NCBI GenBank assembly: GCA_022828595.1
Contig: JAKGHH010000002.1
Location: 108,001,254-108,065,253 of the forward strand
DNA length: 64,000 bases
Direction: 5' to 3'
DNA from: Nelumbo lutea
Taxonomy: Eukaryota > Streptophyta > Magnoliopsida > Proteales > Nelumbonaceae
Shown: positions 38,142 through 48,726 of the stretch, piece after piece
How positions within the stretch are numbered: position 1 is the first letter of the stretch
How the letters are laid out: each line of letters starts with the position of its first letter
Notes under the pieces: model-generated
The model's input: only the letters and a program-made list of their open reading frames with translations
Told to the model about the DNA's origin: nothing
The model's database searches: none
Made by a program: the position numbers and the translations under genes

Positions 38142-38806
38142 TGATAATGATGGGTGATTTGGCATGACCTAGCAAGAAGGGGACACGTAGGTGCAATCTA
38201 ATCAAGGAGTGATAATTTAGCCAAGCGAACCTAATTCGTAACATTCGAAGCTCGGGTATTCAGCCACCTCGGCCCAAGAAACCACCTCGGTGTAGAGGCA
38301 CCTCGACACTCAATATAGTTTGGGAATAAAGAATCGAATTTCCAGCTCGGAGTTAATAAGCCAAAACGCTACATAACTGACTCCAAAGGCCTCCCCAATA
38401 GATCCCAAATTTCTCGAGATCACAATGAGAATTCGTCCTAGCTCCGCCTGAATCGGAGGTAAACGATAAACCTTATCAACATATTACTCTAAAAAAATGA
38501 AGCAAACCTTATTTCCATATCTTGGAGATCCTGGAGCTCTTCCATAAGGCCCACAACTACTCCAGTATATAAAGACAAGAAACCTCAAGGCAAATGTACG
38601 TGTGACTATTCTACTCACTAGCACTCAAGTTCTCAAGCATTCAACTCGCATTCACAACATAAGTACTGACTTAAGCATCGAAGCGAGCTTGCTGGGTTAG
38701 CTACCCTGGGTTTTTTGATCCACTATTTTGTAGAACGGTCCATCTCACCACCCAATTAGAGTTCGGATCACTTTCCAGCTAGGAGTAGCCAGATTGCGTG
38801 CCATCA
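38142..38806 (+). repeat. 5' LTR
   Basis: Starts TGATAATGATGGGTGATT and ends CA at 38806. It holds a TATATAAA box at 38576-38583. It matches the 3' LTR across most of its length with many substitutions, plus a 92-bp tandem duplication and a truncation in the 3' copy, so the insertion is not recent. Confidence 0.85.
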
Positions 38807-38808
38807 AT

Positions 38809-38826
38809 TGGTGCCGTCTATGGGAA
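38809..38826 (+). other. Primer-binding site
   Basis: TGGTGCCGTCTATGGGAA follows two bases after the 5' LTR. It resembles the TGGCGCCGTCTGTGGGAA site that I recall for Tat-lineage elements. It would pair with the 3' end of a tRNA to prime minus-strand DNA synthesis. Confidence 0.7.
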
Positions 38827-38881
38827 ACGATCGAAAAGTCATCCCTATATCTTAATAGTTTCAAACTCAATCGCAACCTCA

Positions 38882-39905
38882 ATGGCATCTTCCAGCCACA
38901 CTGGAAAAAGTATAGAGATGAACGTCACCGGGGGGCAATCCTAGCAATCAACTTTCCCCCAAGGTCCTACGGTATGCTTCGGCCAGTTGACCATACAGCT
39001 CACGGTGTCTAGAGTCCCGTCACTGTCCGCACCACAGAGCACCATGCAAGTGAGCATCCCACTTCCCCCAGTGGTAGGCGCGACTTTCTCTGAACCATCT
39101 GTGGTTCCCCCTGGAATCGAGCATTCCTAGTTCCATGACCTCGTTCAGTGCGTCCGGGCAATTCAGATTCAGATGCAACAATATCAATAGTACTCTCTGT
39201 ACTAGCAGTATCAGCACCAGTTCCCTCCACTACACCCAAACTAGCAGCCGGTTCCGCCCCGACACCTAGGGCCCCTTCAGGGCCAGAACCCGAATCAGAC
39301 TGGAACCAACCAGAACATCACCCGATCTCCCCATCGGGATGAAGAGACCTCGCAAGTACCAATTCCTCTTAGGAGTCAGGTTTCGCCCCGTGGGAGGAGA
39401 GATGGTCAGCACACTCCTCCAGTCTCGCAAGGAAATCTCAGAAACAGGTCCGGGGATAATCAGCCCAACAGGACCAATCCACCTCGGTACTCTCAAAAAG
39501 AAAATGACAGCTCATGAGCAGATAATAACCAGTTCAGAGTTCGAAGTGCGAACTAAAGACAAGGCCTCTTCGTCCCTCGTGATAACCAGTTCGAGCCCCA
39601 CAACCAAGAGAATCCAACGAGAAGGAACCGGGATCTACCTTGCGATAAGGCCGAAGTACCAGACCAGACTGAAGTCATCAGCACCAAGGCTGAGTCGGTG
39701 AAGAAGCAACAGCGGTGACGTTGCAAAACACGCTGCCCCTCGTCCAGGAACAGCCCGCCAACGAAGCCAGGCCAGCAAGAGGAGCAAGCCAAAGGAAAGA
39801 AAGAAGTGGGCTCGGTGGCTACGAAGACTGCACCTCCACTACTTTGTCGATCATCCCCTCTGTCTCCCGAGCTCTTAGCAACTCCAATGTCAAAAGATTT
39901 TAAGA
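38882..39905 (+). pseudogene. Gag remnant of the Gypsy element
   Basis: A frame from ATG at 38882 starts MASSSHTGKS, then breaks repeatedly. Pro/Gln- and Arg/Ser-rich segments follow (39148-39342, 39339-39701). No capsid core can be read, and the distance to the protease is too short for a complete gag, so an internal deletion is likely. Confidence 0.5.
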
Positions 39906-39954
39906 TGCCCCCATTAGACAAGCGACCAATAGAGTATCCACTTACTATTTAGCG

Positions 39955-40182
39955 ATGAAATTCCCAATTGAATACGGAGTGGGAGTAGTGCAAGGTGACC
40001 AGCTCGAATCTCGCAAATTCTACATAGTTGCCTTGAAAGGGAAAGCAAAGATAACAAAGGATGTCGAGCTCAAGCGACCAATAGAGTATCCCGATGAACG
40101 AGCTACCCCAAAAGAAGAGACAGTCCACATACCAGTCTACACTGTCGAACCGGTCGGTGCCTCGATCAACGAACCACTCTGA
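39955..40182 (+). pseudogene. Protease C-terminal part
   Basis: The frame contains MKFPIEYGVGVVQGDQLESR followed by FYIVALKGK, the segment that ends the aspartic protease and leads to RT in Tat-type Gypsy elements (FPT..GVG.V.GDQ..AR.CY). The active-site DTG lies upstream and is not visible. Confidence 0.65.
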
Positions 40183-40329
40183 AATCAGCTAGTAAGTTTC
40201 TTACTTAAAAATTTAGATATTTTGGCTTGGTCCGCAGCAAAAATGCCCTGAATTGATCCAAAAATTATAACTCACAAACTTAATACCGACCCCCTTGTCA
40301 GGCCAGTAAGGCAGAAGAAACACAACCTC

Positions 40330-40970
40330 GCCCCGAAATGTTGGAGGGTAGTCAATGAAGAGGTTGGGAAGCTCCTTGTGGCAGACTTCATCAGAGAAGC
40401 CCATTACCCGAGCTGGGTGGCTAACCCAGTTCTGGTGAAGAAAGCCAATGGAAAATGGCACATGTGCATTGACTACACCGACCTGAACAGATCCTTCCCG
40501 AAAGATTACTTTCTGCTACCCAAGATCGACCACCTAGTGGATGCGACCTCAAGGCACGAGTTGCTGAGCTTCTTGGATGCCTATTCCGATTACAACCATA
40601 TTAGGATTGATCCTACTGACGAAGAGAAGACCACTTTCATAACTGAACTCGGGTTATATTGTTACAAGGTCATGCCCTTTGGATTAAAAAATGCTAGGGC
40701 AACATTCTAGCGCCTTGTATATAAAATTTTTGAGTCATTAATCGACAATAAAGTAGAATGTTATGTTGATGACATGGTCGTGAAGATCTAGTTTTCAAAT
40801 TCTTTGTTGAATGGTTTAAAAAATGTTTTTCAAATTTTATGAAAGTATAAGATGAAGTTGAACTCGAATAAATGCATCTTTGGAGTCACTTCAGGTAAAT
40901 TTCTAGGCTATATAGTCAACCGACATGGCATCGAGGCCAACCCGGATAAAATAAAAGCGATTTTAGACAT
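40330..40970 (+). pseudogene. Reverse transcriptase domain
   Basis: Motifs in order: FIREAHYPSWVANPVLVKKA, GKWHMCIDYTDLNRSFPKD, LLPKIDHLVDATSRHELLSF, FLDAYSDYNHIRI, MPFGLKNARATF, then a stop at 40708-40710, and the catalytic YVDDM at about 40762-40776. The YVDD box itself is intact, but the domain is split by stops (also after 40790). It is the RT of the Gypsy element at 38142-47143. Confidence 0.9.
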
Positions 40971-41530
40971 GAAACCACCCTGAAAAATAAAAGAGGTCTA
41001 GGGGCTGACCGACCGGATAGCCGCTCTAAGCCGCTTCATGTCCAAATTGGCAGATCGATGCTTTCCCTTTTTTAAATCTATAAAAAACAGTAAGGACTTC
41101 GAATGGATTGAAGAATGCCAGCTCAATTTTGATGAGCTAAAAAGATACTTATGTACCACTCCAATTTTAACTCGACTCGAAGAAGGGGACGTGTTAAAGC
41201 TATACCTCTTTGCGAGTGATGAAGTGGTTAGTTTGGTACTGATCAAAGAAGTAGATAAGGTCCAACGGCCCATCTACTATGTTAGCAAAATTTTGTAGGA
41301 TGTAGAAACTAGATATCCGGAGATCAAGAAATTAGCATACTTACTAATCATAGTAGCCCGAAAACTTCACCCGTACTTCCAGGCCCACACTATCGCCGTT
41401 CTCACCAATAAACCCCAGAGGCAGATTCTGTTCAAGCCTGAGGTGTCTAGGAGATTAACGAAGTGGTCCGTCGAGTTGAGCGAATACGATATCCGGTATG
41501 AGCCTTGGCCAGCAATCAAAGCTTAAGTCT
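40971..41530 (+). pseudogene. Gypsy RNase H (RT-linked)
   Basis: The frame contains FEWIEECQLNFDELKRYLCT, LKLYLFASDEVVSLVLIKE, PIYYVSKIL then a stop at 41296-41298, and afterwards RYPEIKKLAYLLIIVARKL and QILFKPEVSRRLTKWSVELS. This is the RNase H domain attached to Gypsy RT. A second stop lies at 41524-41526. Confidence 0.8.
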
Positions 41531-41649
41531 TTGTCGATTTTGTAGCAGAATGCACGTTTAGCATAGCGACCCCCGAGTTGACCAAGCTTGCTCACGCGAC
41601 AGGAGCTTCAACCAGTGTGGCGCCAATCCCAGTCAGAGTGGAACCGACT

Positions 41650-42110
41650 TGGGACGAGGAGCCTTGGATCCTCCACATCGATGGCTCGTCCAACTAGCAG
41701 GGAAGTGGTGCAAGACTGATACTGTATGGCCCAAGCGAAGTGAAGTTGGGATATGCTCTCCGATTTGGATTCGAGGCATTGAACGACGAAGCAGAATATG
41801 AAGCGCTGGTCACCGGGTTAACCTTAGCAAGGGAAATGAAAGCAAAGCACCTCGTCGTATGTAGCAACTCACAACTAGTGGTTAACCAAGTCACTAGTGA
41901 GTAAAAAGCCCATGGCCCTACTATGGCAGCTTACTTGGCCAAAGTCAGAGAGATCCTACGCAGCTTCGTCTCTTGCTTTATTAGACAAATTTTGAGGTCC
42001 AAGAACACTAAGGCCGATGCCTTGTCGCAACAAGCTAGCACGAGCAGCAACACCATGCGAACTATGTACATAGAAGGCTTACCTCGGCTCGACATTCTTG
42101 GGGGGGGGGC
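41650..42110 (+). pseudogene. Second (archaeal-type) RNase H
   Basis: The frame contains WILHIDGSSN, a stop, then GSGARLILYGP, EALNDEAEYEALVTGLTLAR, SQLVVNQVTSE, and the closing segment KNTKADALSQQAS. An additional RNase H between the RT-linked RNase H and integrase is a marker of Tat-lineage Gypsy elements. The D, E and D positions of the fold are visible. Confidence 0.75.
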
Positions 42111-42229
42111 ATAATAGGTCGCTTCCGTATCACAAGCGAAAATGAGGTGGATCGACCCACTCATGAGTTATTTGCTCCATGGGACCCTACCTGCAGAGCA
42201 CAATGCGGCCCAAAGGGTAGAGCGCCAGC

Positions 42230-43280
42230 CAGCAACACCATGAAGGCTTGTGCGGCAAACACTTGGGGGGCAGAGCCCTTGTACAGAAAGTGTTGTGGCA
42301 AGGCTATTATTGGCCCACGATGAAGGCAGATGCAATCAAGCTCGTCAAAAAGTGTGACAAGTGTTAGAGGCATGCAAATATTCACCATCAACCTGCTGCT
42401 AATTTGAAATACCTCACCAGCCTGTGGCCCTTTGCGCACTGGGGAATCGGCATCCTTGGTCCTTTCCCGCCAGCAATAGGGCAAAGGAGGTTCTTGGTTG
42501 TAGCAGTAGATTATTTTACGAAATAGATGAAAGTTGAACCCTTGGTAACGATCACAACCCGCAACATACAGAATTTCTTTTGGAAAAGCATAGTATGTCG
42601 CTTCGGACTACCTTGAGTGTTGATATCCAACAATGGGAAGCAGTTCAAAGATGTTAATTTTCAAAACTGGTGTGCCGAAATGGGGATTCAACAAAATTTT
42701 GCCTCGGCGGCACACCCCGAGGCGAATGAGCAAGCAGAAGTAACTAACAGAGCAATACTTCGCGGATTGAAAGCTCGCTTAGCTCGAGCCAAGGGATTGT
42801 GGGTGGACGAACTACCTAGTGTCCTTTGGGCCTTCCGAACTACTATTAAGACTACGATGGGTGAGACCCCTTTCAACCTCACGTATGGTACAGAAGCGGT
42901 GATCCCGATGGAAATAAAGGTTCCCACATTATGATTTGATGCTTATGATGAGGAAATGAACGATGACGAGCTTCGTACCAACCTAGACCTAGTAGAGGAG
43001 GTACGAGACCTAACTTACATTTGGACCACGGCTTACCAACAAAGAGTTGCTTGGTACTATAATGCACAGGTCAAAAAATGACACTTCCGTGTCGGTGTCC
43101 TGATTCTTTGAAAGGTTATGATACCTGAGCCCGGTGTTGGTAAGATCGAACCGAAGTGGGAAGGTCCATACCGAGTAAAGTGGGTTTTGAGGAAGACACA
43201 TACGAGCTCGAGACTTTGGAAGGGAAGCAAGTACCTTGAGCATGGAATATCAATAACCTAAGAAGGTACTACTTATGAAC
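42230..43280 (+). pseudogene. Integrase
   Basis: The zinc-binding part (GLCGKHLGG, later KKCDKC) is followed by the catalytic core with VVAVDYFTK, LISNNGKQF (usually LISDNG, so the second catalytic Asp is Asn), ASAAHPEANEQAEVTNRAIL and FRTTIKTTMGETPFNLTYGT. A C-terminal segment (VGVLIL, EPKWEGPYRV) follows to about 43180. Stops at 42365, 42524, 42614 and 43079 and frame changes show it is dead. Confidence 0.85.
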
Positions 43281-43299
43281 TTGTAACTCCAAGGAAAAA

Positions 43300-43850
43300 T
43301 TTTTTCAAGTCTATGTGACCGCCGAACTGGTAAAAAAAGGCAACTGACTAGAGAGAGGACTACGAGTCACTCCCAGAAGCCTAAGGGCTATAGCGCCGAG
43401 CTGATGGAAGACATCGACACTACGATAAGTCCTAGTCGCCTCTTTGGCATAAACAAACAAACCTATTTGCCTCTTTGGCGTAGGCAGACAAGTCCTAGTC
43501 ATCTCTTCAGCATAGGCAAACAAGTCTTAGACACCTATGAGGCATAGACAGCTTGAGTGCAAATCCTACAGTGTCTAATTCACCTTGGCGTACAAGAACG
43601 TAAGGTTAATCCCACTTGGAGTCAAGCTCGTTAGCTTGACACTTAGGGATAACTTACACTTAGGCAAATGAGTGACCCAGGCATAGGCAGATCGGGTATG
43701 TACCTTACAGTGTCTGTTCGCCCTGGCATACAATGGCAATTAGATCATTCCTACTAGTGTTGAGCTCACCAACTCAGGAGTAACATATACTTAGAAAAAA
43801 GTTCACTCTTATTTGGTTTAGTTCGCCAACTCGAGAGTAATCTACACTTA
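43300..43850 (+). repeat. Spacer repeats downstream of integrase
   Basis: Imperfect repeats built on CTCTTTGGCATAAACAAACA, CTCTTTGGCGTAGGCAGACA and CTCTTCAGCATAGGCAAACA recur between 43430 and 43560. Similar GTGTCTAATTC/GTGTCTGTTCGCCC motifs follow to 43760. They lie in the non-coding spacer between pol and the antisense gene. Confidence 0.6.
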
Positions 43851-44013
43851 GAAAAAAATTGCACACAAAGATTGTAAAAACAGTTGTATTTCATTGATAT
43901 AGGACTTCAAGTACAACAAAAAAAAAAAAGAAAGAAAGAATACAATTGACCAAGCTCGGAGGCTTGGAATATTGAGCATTACAAAAATAGGGGGTCCAAG
44001 AAAAGAGGCTTCA

Positions 44014-45951
44014 ATCACTTCGGGGCTCTTCATCCTTATTGGAGACTTCGACAGGAGGATTTGTCTCCATACGGTCCTCACCAGCACTGGTCTCCTCTTC
44101 CTCGTCAAGCTAGTCATCATCACTCTCCGCTTCAGAGTCTGGATCTTTGGCAACTTTGATGGCCATTTCCTTGGTGATCTTTGACGTGGTTATGGCACTG
44201 AGGTCGAGGTGGGGAAATTCATGTCGGGTCAACCACCTGTTGAGTTTAAACCCCTTGCGGTAACCCGCTGTCTCTGCCTCGAGCAGCCTTTCCCTGCTTC
44301 AACAGTCTTAACTTTGGCCTCCTCTATCGCCTGAAGCAGTAGTTCGGTTCATTCCTTCGCATGGGCCTCGAGGTTCTTGACCTCCCTCTTCAATGTCATT
44401 TCACGATCCTCGAGCTCCTTCTTCTCTGACATCAGTAGAGTTAGTAGCTCCTTCTTAGTTTGCGCATCGTTCTTCAGTTGGTTAATTTCATTGCGAGCTA
44501 AGTTTAGTTCGATGTGGGCATTTCAGGAAGACTCCTCGGCTTCGAGAGCCCGCTTTAGGTTCACCTTGGACTGATAAGCCAAGGCATGAATGGAGGAGTT
44601 CACCTGCCAAGAGAAGAAAACGAGTATCGATATACAAAAAATCTAAGTACGAGACAATTTGAAAGACAAGTTCAAGAACGTACCACCATACAGTGTATAG
44701 CTGTACAAGCCCCGAGTTGAGCGACTGGCAAGTCGGCCCAACGAGTGACCTCCTCAGTGAACACCACATCCTTGCTCTTGAGAAGGCCGGACTTTGGAGT
44801 CGAAATGCTCTAAACTGGAGCATCGCTACCCAAAGAAGTGGCGTTCACTGGGAGAGTTTTTAAAAATGTAGCCCCCTTGGGCATGCGGGGTGGGGTGGGC
44901 TTGCCCGAGTCCTTCTCGGCCAGACCGATCACGGGAGGCTGCTCAGCAATTGGTAGGTGCTCGGGCTTAGGAATGGCAACCTCAGTTGTGGCTGCTTCAC
45001 TCTCGACGTGAGCCTTTTTGGAGGCTCTCTTCTTTTTCTTCCCCTTCTTCATGCTCCCGAAGAGCTCATCAGCAAGGATGTCGTCCATGGTAGGTGCGGT
45101 GAAAGTGAGTTAAGTCAGATACAGTACCAAAGTAAAATGAATAGAAAAAGTACAACAAATAGCGACCTACCAGGAGGACTTAGCCCAACCTGCACAAGCT
45201 TCTACTCAGTCACGAAGTTTTCAAACTTCAGGCCGAGCTCCGCCCAAGATCGGACCTCCTCCCTTGTCTTCAGGTCTAGTCTAATGTCGGGGTCTTGAAT
45301 TGGCTACCCTCCAATGAGTTGGGAAGGGCCACCCCTCAGTGTTGTGGACCATAAGTAATGCCTCTTCCAAGCTGGGACCTTATTAGGGAGCTCGTGCAAC
45401 AGTTTGTATCCAAGATGAGGTGACAAGTAGTAACTTCGTCTTTGCTTGAGCAGAACATGGAAAAGAGAAATGGCCCCTACAATATTACGGATAGAGTTCG
45501 GGTGTAGCTGATTTATGGTAATGTTAAAGAATTTAACAATCTTGATTATAAGAGGGTGAAGTGGAAGACGCAGACCGGCTACAAACTACTCATCGAAGAT
45601 CACGATCTCGTTGTGATCAAGATCCCAAGGAAAGTTTTCTAAGGGGATGCTATATACAAGGTCGTTAGGGAGTCTGTACCGGGCTACTAAGGCTAGGAGC
45701 CTGTCCTCCGTCATTATCAATGGACCAAAGTTGTTTGAAAACCGACCTCGGTGTGAGGTGGAAGTCGAGTTACCAAAGGCCTCTCGCTCTCATCGAGGTG
45801 AGTTCACCCCGAGCGGACTGAGGACCCCGTCCTGTCCTGAAGTGATTGCCTCGGTAGGAAAAGGATCCACGGTCTAAGCTGAGGTACCCACATTGGCCCC
45901 AGTGGACTCGTCGCTCCCGTCTAAAAGGCTATCTAATCTAAGGCTAGACAT
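44014..45951 (-). pseudogene. Antisense gene of the Tat-like element
   Basis: On the minus strand, from ATG at 45951-45949, a broken frame reads MSSLRLDSLLDGSDESTG. Then come LIMTEDRLLALVARYRLPND, LVYSIPLENFPWDLDHNEIV and FVAGLRLPLHPLIIK, which resemble Pfam Transposase_28 (putative gypsy-type transposon). After a likely lost intron at about 45175-45090 follow a Lys-rich segment (KKGKKKKRASKKA), a coiled-coil region (about 44600-44350) and an acidic tail ending in a stop near 44014. Several stops interrupt it. Such antisense ORFs are known in Grande/Ogre-type elements and their function is unclear. Confidence 0.65.
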
Positions 45952-46441
45952 ATTAAAGGAAAGGACAACGGAATCAAAAGAAAAAAGCAAAGGAAGGTGG
46001 ACTCACCAAAAGGAAGATCGAAGAAAAGAAGGCGACCTCGGACCCAGAAAAGGATAATATCGAACTGAAAGGCTTGAGCACGACCTTAAAAATTACGGAT
46101 TTGCAGACTTGTGGTGAGGAAAATGGGCCCTTTGGCACCTATTTATAGCCAGTATATCCGGGAATCAACGGTTAAGATCAACACGATCCGATGGCTCCTA
46201 AGGAAACCTGTTGCACGCCCCCCAAGGTTGAAATCGATTTAGCGCTTGTTTTGACATCCGTGGAGTTTGTAAATAGTGTGACGTCCGCACGTGGCTGAGA
46301 CGCGACCTGGGTCATTTCATGGTTGAGCCATGTGGTTGAATAGGCCCGACCAACGGTTCTTCCTTCAAGTCGTCTAGACGTCGTGCCAAATCCACTTAGA
46401 CTCGTCATGAACTCCCCGCACCGGGTTGGGACCCCTGGCAT

Positions 46442-46457
46442 GAGGAGTGGGGGGCAA
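46442..46457 (+). other. Polypurine tract
   Basis: GAGGAGTGGGGGGCAA lies directly before the 3' LTR start (TGATGAAGGG at 46459). This is the expected position and composition for priming plus-strand DNA synthesis. Confidence 0.7.
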
Positions 46458-46458
46458 T

Positions 46459-47143
46459 TGATGAAGGGTGATTTGGCACGACTTAGCAAGAAGGGGACAC
46501 GTAGGTGCAATCTAATCTAGGAGTGACAACTCAGCCAAGCGAACCTAGTTCGCAACATTCGGAGCTCGAGAATTTAGCCACCTCAGCCCAAGAAACCACC
46601 TCGGTGTAGAGGCACCTCAACACCCAATACAATTTGGGTGTTCGCAACATTCAGAGCTCGAGTATTCAGCCACCTCAGCCCAAGAAACCACCTCGGTGTA
46701 GAGGCACCTCAACACCCAATACAATTTGGGAATAAAGAATCAAAGTTCTAGCTTGGAGTTAATGAGCCAAAACGCTACATAACCGACTCCAAAGGCCCCC
46801 CCAACAGATCCCAAAGTTCTCGAGATCGCAATGAGAACTCGTCTTGGCTTCGCCTGAATCGGAGGTAAATGATAAACTTTATCAACATATTACTCTCTTT
46901 CAAAAATGGAACAAACCTTATCTCCACAGCCCAGAGATCCCAGAGCTCTTTCGTAAGGCCCACGACTACTCTAGTATATAAAGACATGAAACCTCAAGGC
47001 AAAGGTATGTGTGATTATTCTACTCATTTGCTCTCAAGCATTCAGCTCGCATTCACAACATAAGTATTGACTTAAGCATTGGAGCGAGCTTGCCAGATTA
47101 GTTACCCCGGGTTCTTTGATCCACTGTTTTGCATAACGGTCCA
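46459..47143 (+). repeat. 3' LTR, truncated and internally duplicated
   Basis: Homology to the 5' LTR starts at TGATGAAGGGTGATT and stops at AACGGTCCA (47143). The last 64 bp of the 5' LTR (38743-38806) have no counterpart. The TATATAAA box is at 46975-46982. A 92-bp tandem duplication occupies 46549-46730. Confidence 0.85.
46549..46730 (+). repeat. 92-bp tandem duplication in the 3' LTR
   Basis: Copy 1 starts TTCGCAACATTCGGAGCTCG at 46549 and copy 2 starts TTCGCAACATTCAGAGCTCG at 46641. The 5' LTR has one copy. The copies differ at only a few positions, so the duplication postdates much of the LTR divergence. Confidence 0.85.
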
Positions 47144-47148
47144 GATAT

Positions 47149-47640
47149 GCCCCACTCCAATTAGTTATTGACAAGACCCTCAATCTGTTTAGGGAATACA
47201 GTGAAAAGCATTTGGAGACCAATATTGACAAATTGGATAAAAGATGGAAGACAATTATTTGGAAATCTCCTAATATCGACCATATCAAGATCAACTTTGA
47301 TGCATCTAAGAATGGAGAGGGTTTTTGCTCAGTTGCGAGCATTGCTAGAGATCATTTCGGGAAAGTCTTAGACATCAAGGCATTTAAGCTTGATATTTGT
47401 CTCAAGCAGAAGATCCCAGTTCCTTGGAAGATAAGACACATCATTAATAACTGCATCAAGTTAAAGAATGAGTTTCGAAGAGGTCTGACATATAGGCATT
47501 TATATTGTGAGGCAAATTAGGCGGTTGATTGGCTGGCGCCCAAAGCCCTATCTTTTCTATCGGAGTCCGTTAAAACAGTTGGAACAAATCTTGAGGGTGC
47601 CAATTGGTTCAGTTGGTTGGGTCTTTTGCTGATTGTAGAC
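47149..47640 (+). mobile_element. LINE fragment, RNase H tail, 3' part
   Basis: 47149-47279 repeats 38009-38140. The frame continues as WKTIIWKSPNIDHIKINFDA then SKNGEGFCSVASIARDHFGK, LDIKAFKLDI, IRHIINNCIKLKNEFRRG and YRHLYCEAN, a stop, and AVDWLAPKA. This is an RVT_3 RNase H domain of a plant LINE with its middle deleted (about 50-60 residues missing between LDI and KIRHI). It is the host sequence of the Gypsy insertion. Confidence 0.75.
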
Positions 47641-47968
47641 TTGCGATAGATTCCCACCTTTTGCGGGTTGTAGCCTCATGAACCAAAAAGAAAGTGGTTT
47701 GACTATGACACCAGAAACTCATAGTATCATAAGCGTGGTAACCATTCAGGTGGAATTTATTCAAATTCACCATTAGGTTATGATCTGCCAATGCTTTTCT
47801 ATAGTATCATCATCATCATCAAACTATATTTTCTCAAGGCCACTTGCATGTAAGTATAAATAAGATAATATTCAGATTTTAAAAACTTTTCGTTTTATTC
47901 TTAATTCCACCTGGCAGTCATGATTTGTAAAATAGGCAATTATTAGTATTATATAATATAATAAAAAT
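47641..47968. other. Gene-free spacer
   Basis: AT-rich DNA between the LINE tail and the Mutator-like element. A CATCATCAT run (47808-47818) is the only notable repeat. Confidence 0.4.
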
Positions 47969-48568
47969 GGTGAAAGACTTAAATTTTTTTATTCTTTATT
48001 TTCTTTCAAATTTTTAAAATATACTCTAAAATTTCCAATTCATGTGAGTGATAGGTGCATCGGTAAAAATGTCAAAGCAGAACAGATCTCCAACCCCCAA
48101 CAATAGGATGGGAAAAAGAACATAACATGGTAGTGCCCATTGAAATTTTGTTAATTTCTATTTGTGACTCCATCTTCTCTCTAACTCCAACTTGGTTGAA
48201 GAACAAGAAGAAGAATATTGCTAGTTCAAAATATCTTACACAGTAAAAGGCATTTCTTATGGGCAAGTTAAAAGTTGAAATAATCACCCCTCTTTCAACT
48301 CATCAAATACATAATATGAAATGGAATAAACTCTTTCTCTCTCTCTCTCCTATTTTTCATTATTATTGAGCATTCCCTTTTTCTCTTTCTCTCTTCCCAT
48401 CTCTCCTTCTTCTTCTTCGGAAAAATAGGATTTTAGGTATTTTAAATGAGGTGAAATATAATGTTTCATTGATAGAGGATATATTTTAGTCTAATGGGGT
48501 AAGGATAAAATCCAAGAGGTATATCAAGTCAATTTATGAAAACCCAGGTATTTTTAAGTCTTTTACCC
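47969..48568. mobile_element. Mutator-like non-autonomous element, 600 bp
   Basis: The left end GGTGAAAGACTTAAA and right end (complement GGGTAAAAGACTTAAA) are inverted repeats. A perfect 10-bp direct repeat TAATAAAAAT lies at 47959-47968 and 48569-48578. Internal blocks (TTTATTTTCTTTCAAATTTT, GTCTAATGGG) recur in the element at 55004-55800, so both belong to one family. No coding capacity. Confidence 0.85.
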
Positions 48569-48701
48569 TAATAAAAATACTTTTTAATGAATTATCAGAT
48601 AGATAACCAGATATACAATAATCCACTGAGTCCCTACTTCAGGGATTGTTACTTATAATGAATCCATTTAGTCAGATAACCAGATAGATGATCATCCTTC
48701 C

Positions 48702-48726
48702 CTCTCTCTCTCTCTCTCTCTCTCTC
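48702..48726. repeat. (CT)n microsatellite
   Basis: Uninterrupted CT units lie about 240 bp downstream (in gene orientation) of the GATA factor stop codon. Confidence 0.9.

Larger units (their letters stand above)
38142..47143 (+). mobile_element. Ty3/Gypsy LTR retrotransposon, Tat-like, decayed
   Basis: The 5' LTR is 38142-38806, the primer-binding site starts at 38809, a polypurine tract is at 46442-46457 and the truncated 3' LTR is 46459-47143. Internal order is gag remnant, protease end, reverse transcriptase, RNase H, a second RNase H, integrase, then a 3-kb region with an antisense gene. The extra RNase H plus antisense ORF downstream of integrase is typical of the Tat lineage (Ogre, Retand, Grande). 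Pol has many stops and an altered integrase Asp, so the copy is dead. It is inserted into a LINE. Confidence 0.9.

Noticed and set aside
39553..39921. 122-codon minus-strand frame in the gag region
   Set aside because: It lies opposite the gag remnant of the Gypsy element, has no recognised similarity and is outside the antisense gene seen at 44014-45951.
43430..43560. CRISPR-like array
   Set aside because: Regularly recurring CTCTTTGGCATA-type units are imperfect and have no uniform spacers; they are spacer repeats of a plant retrotransposon.
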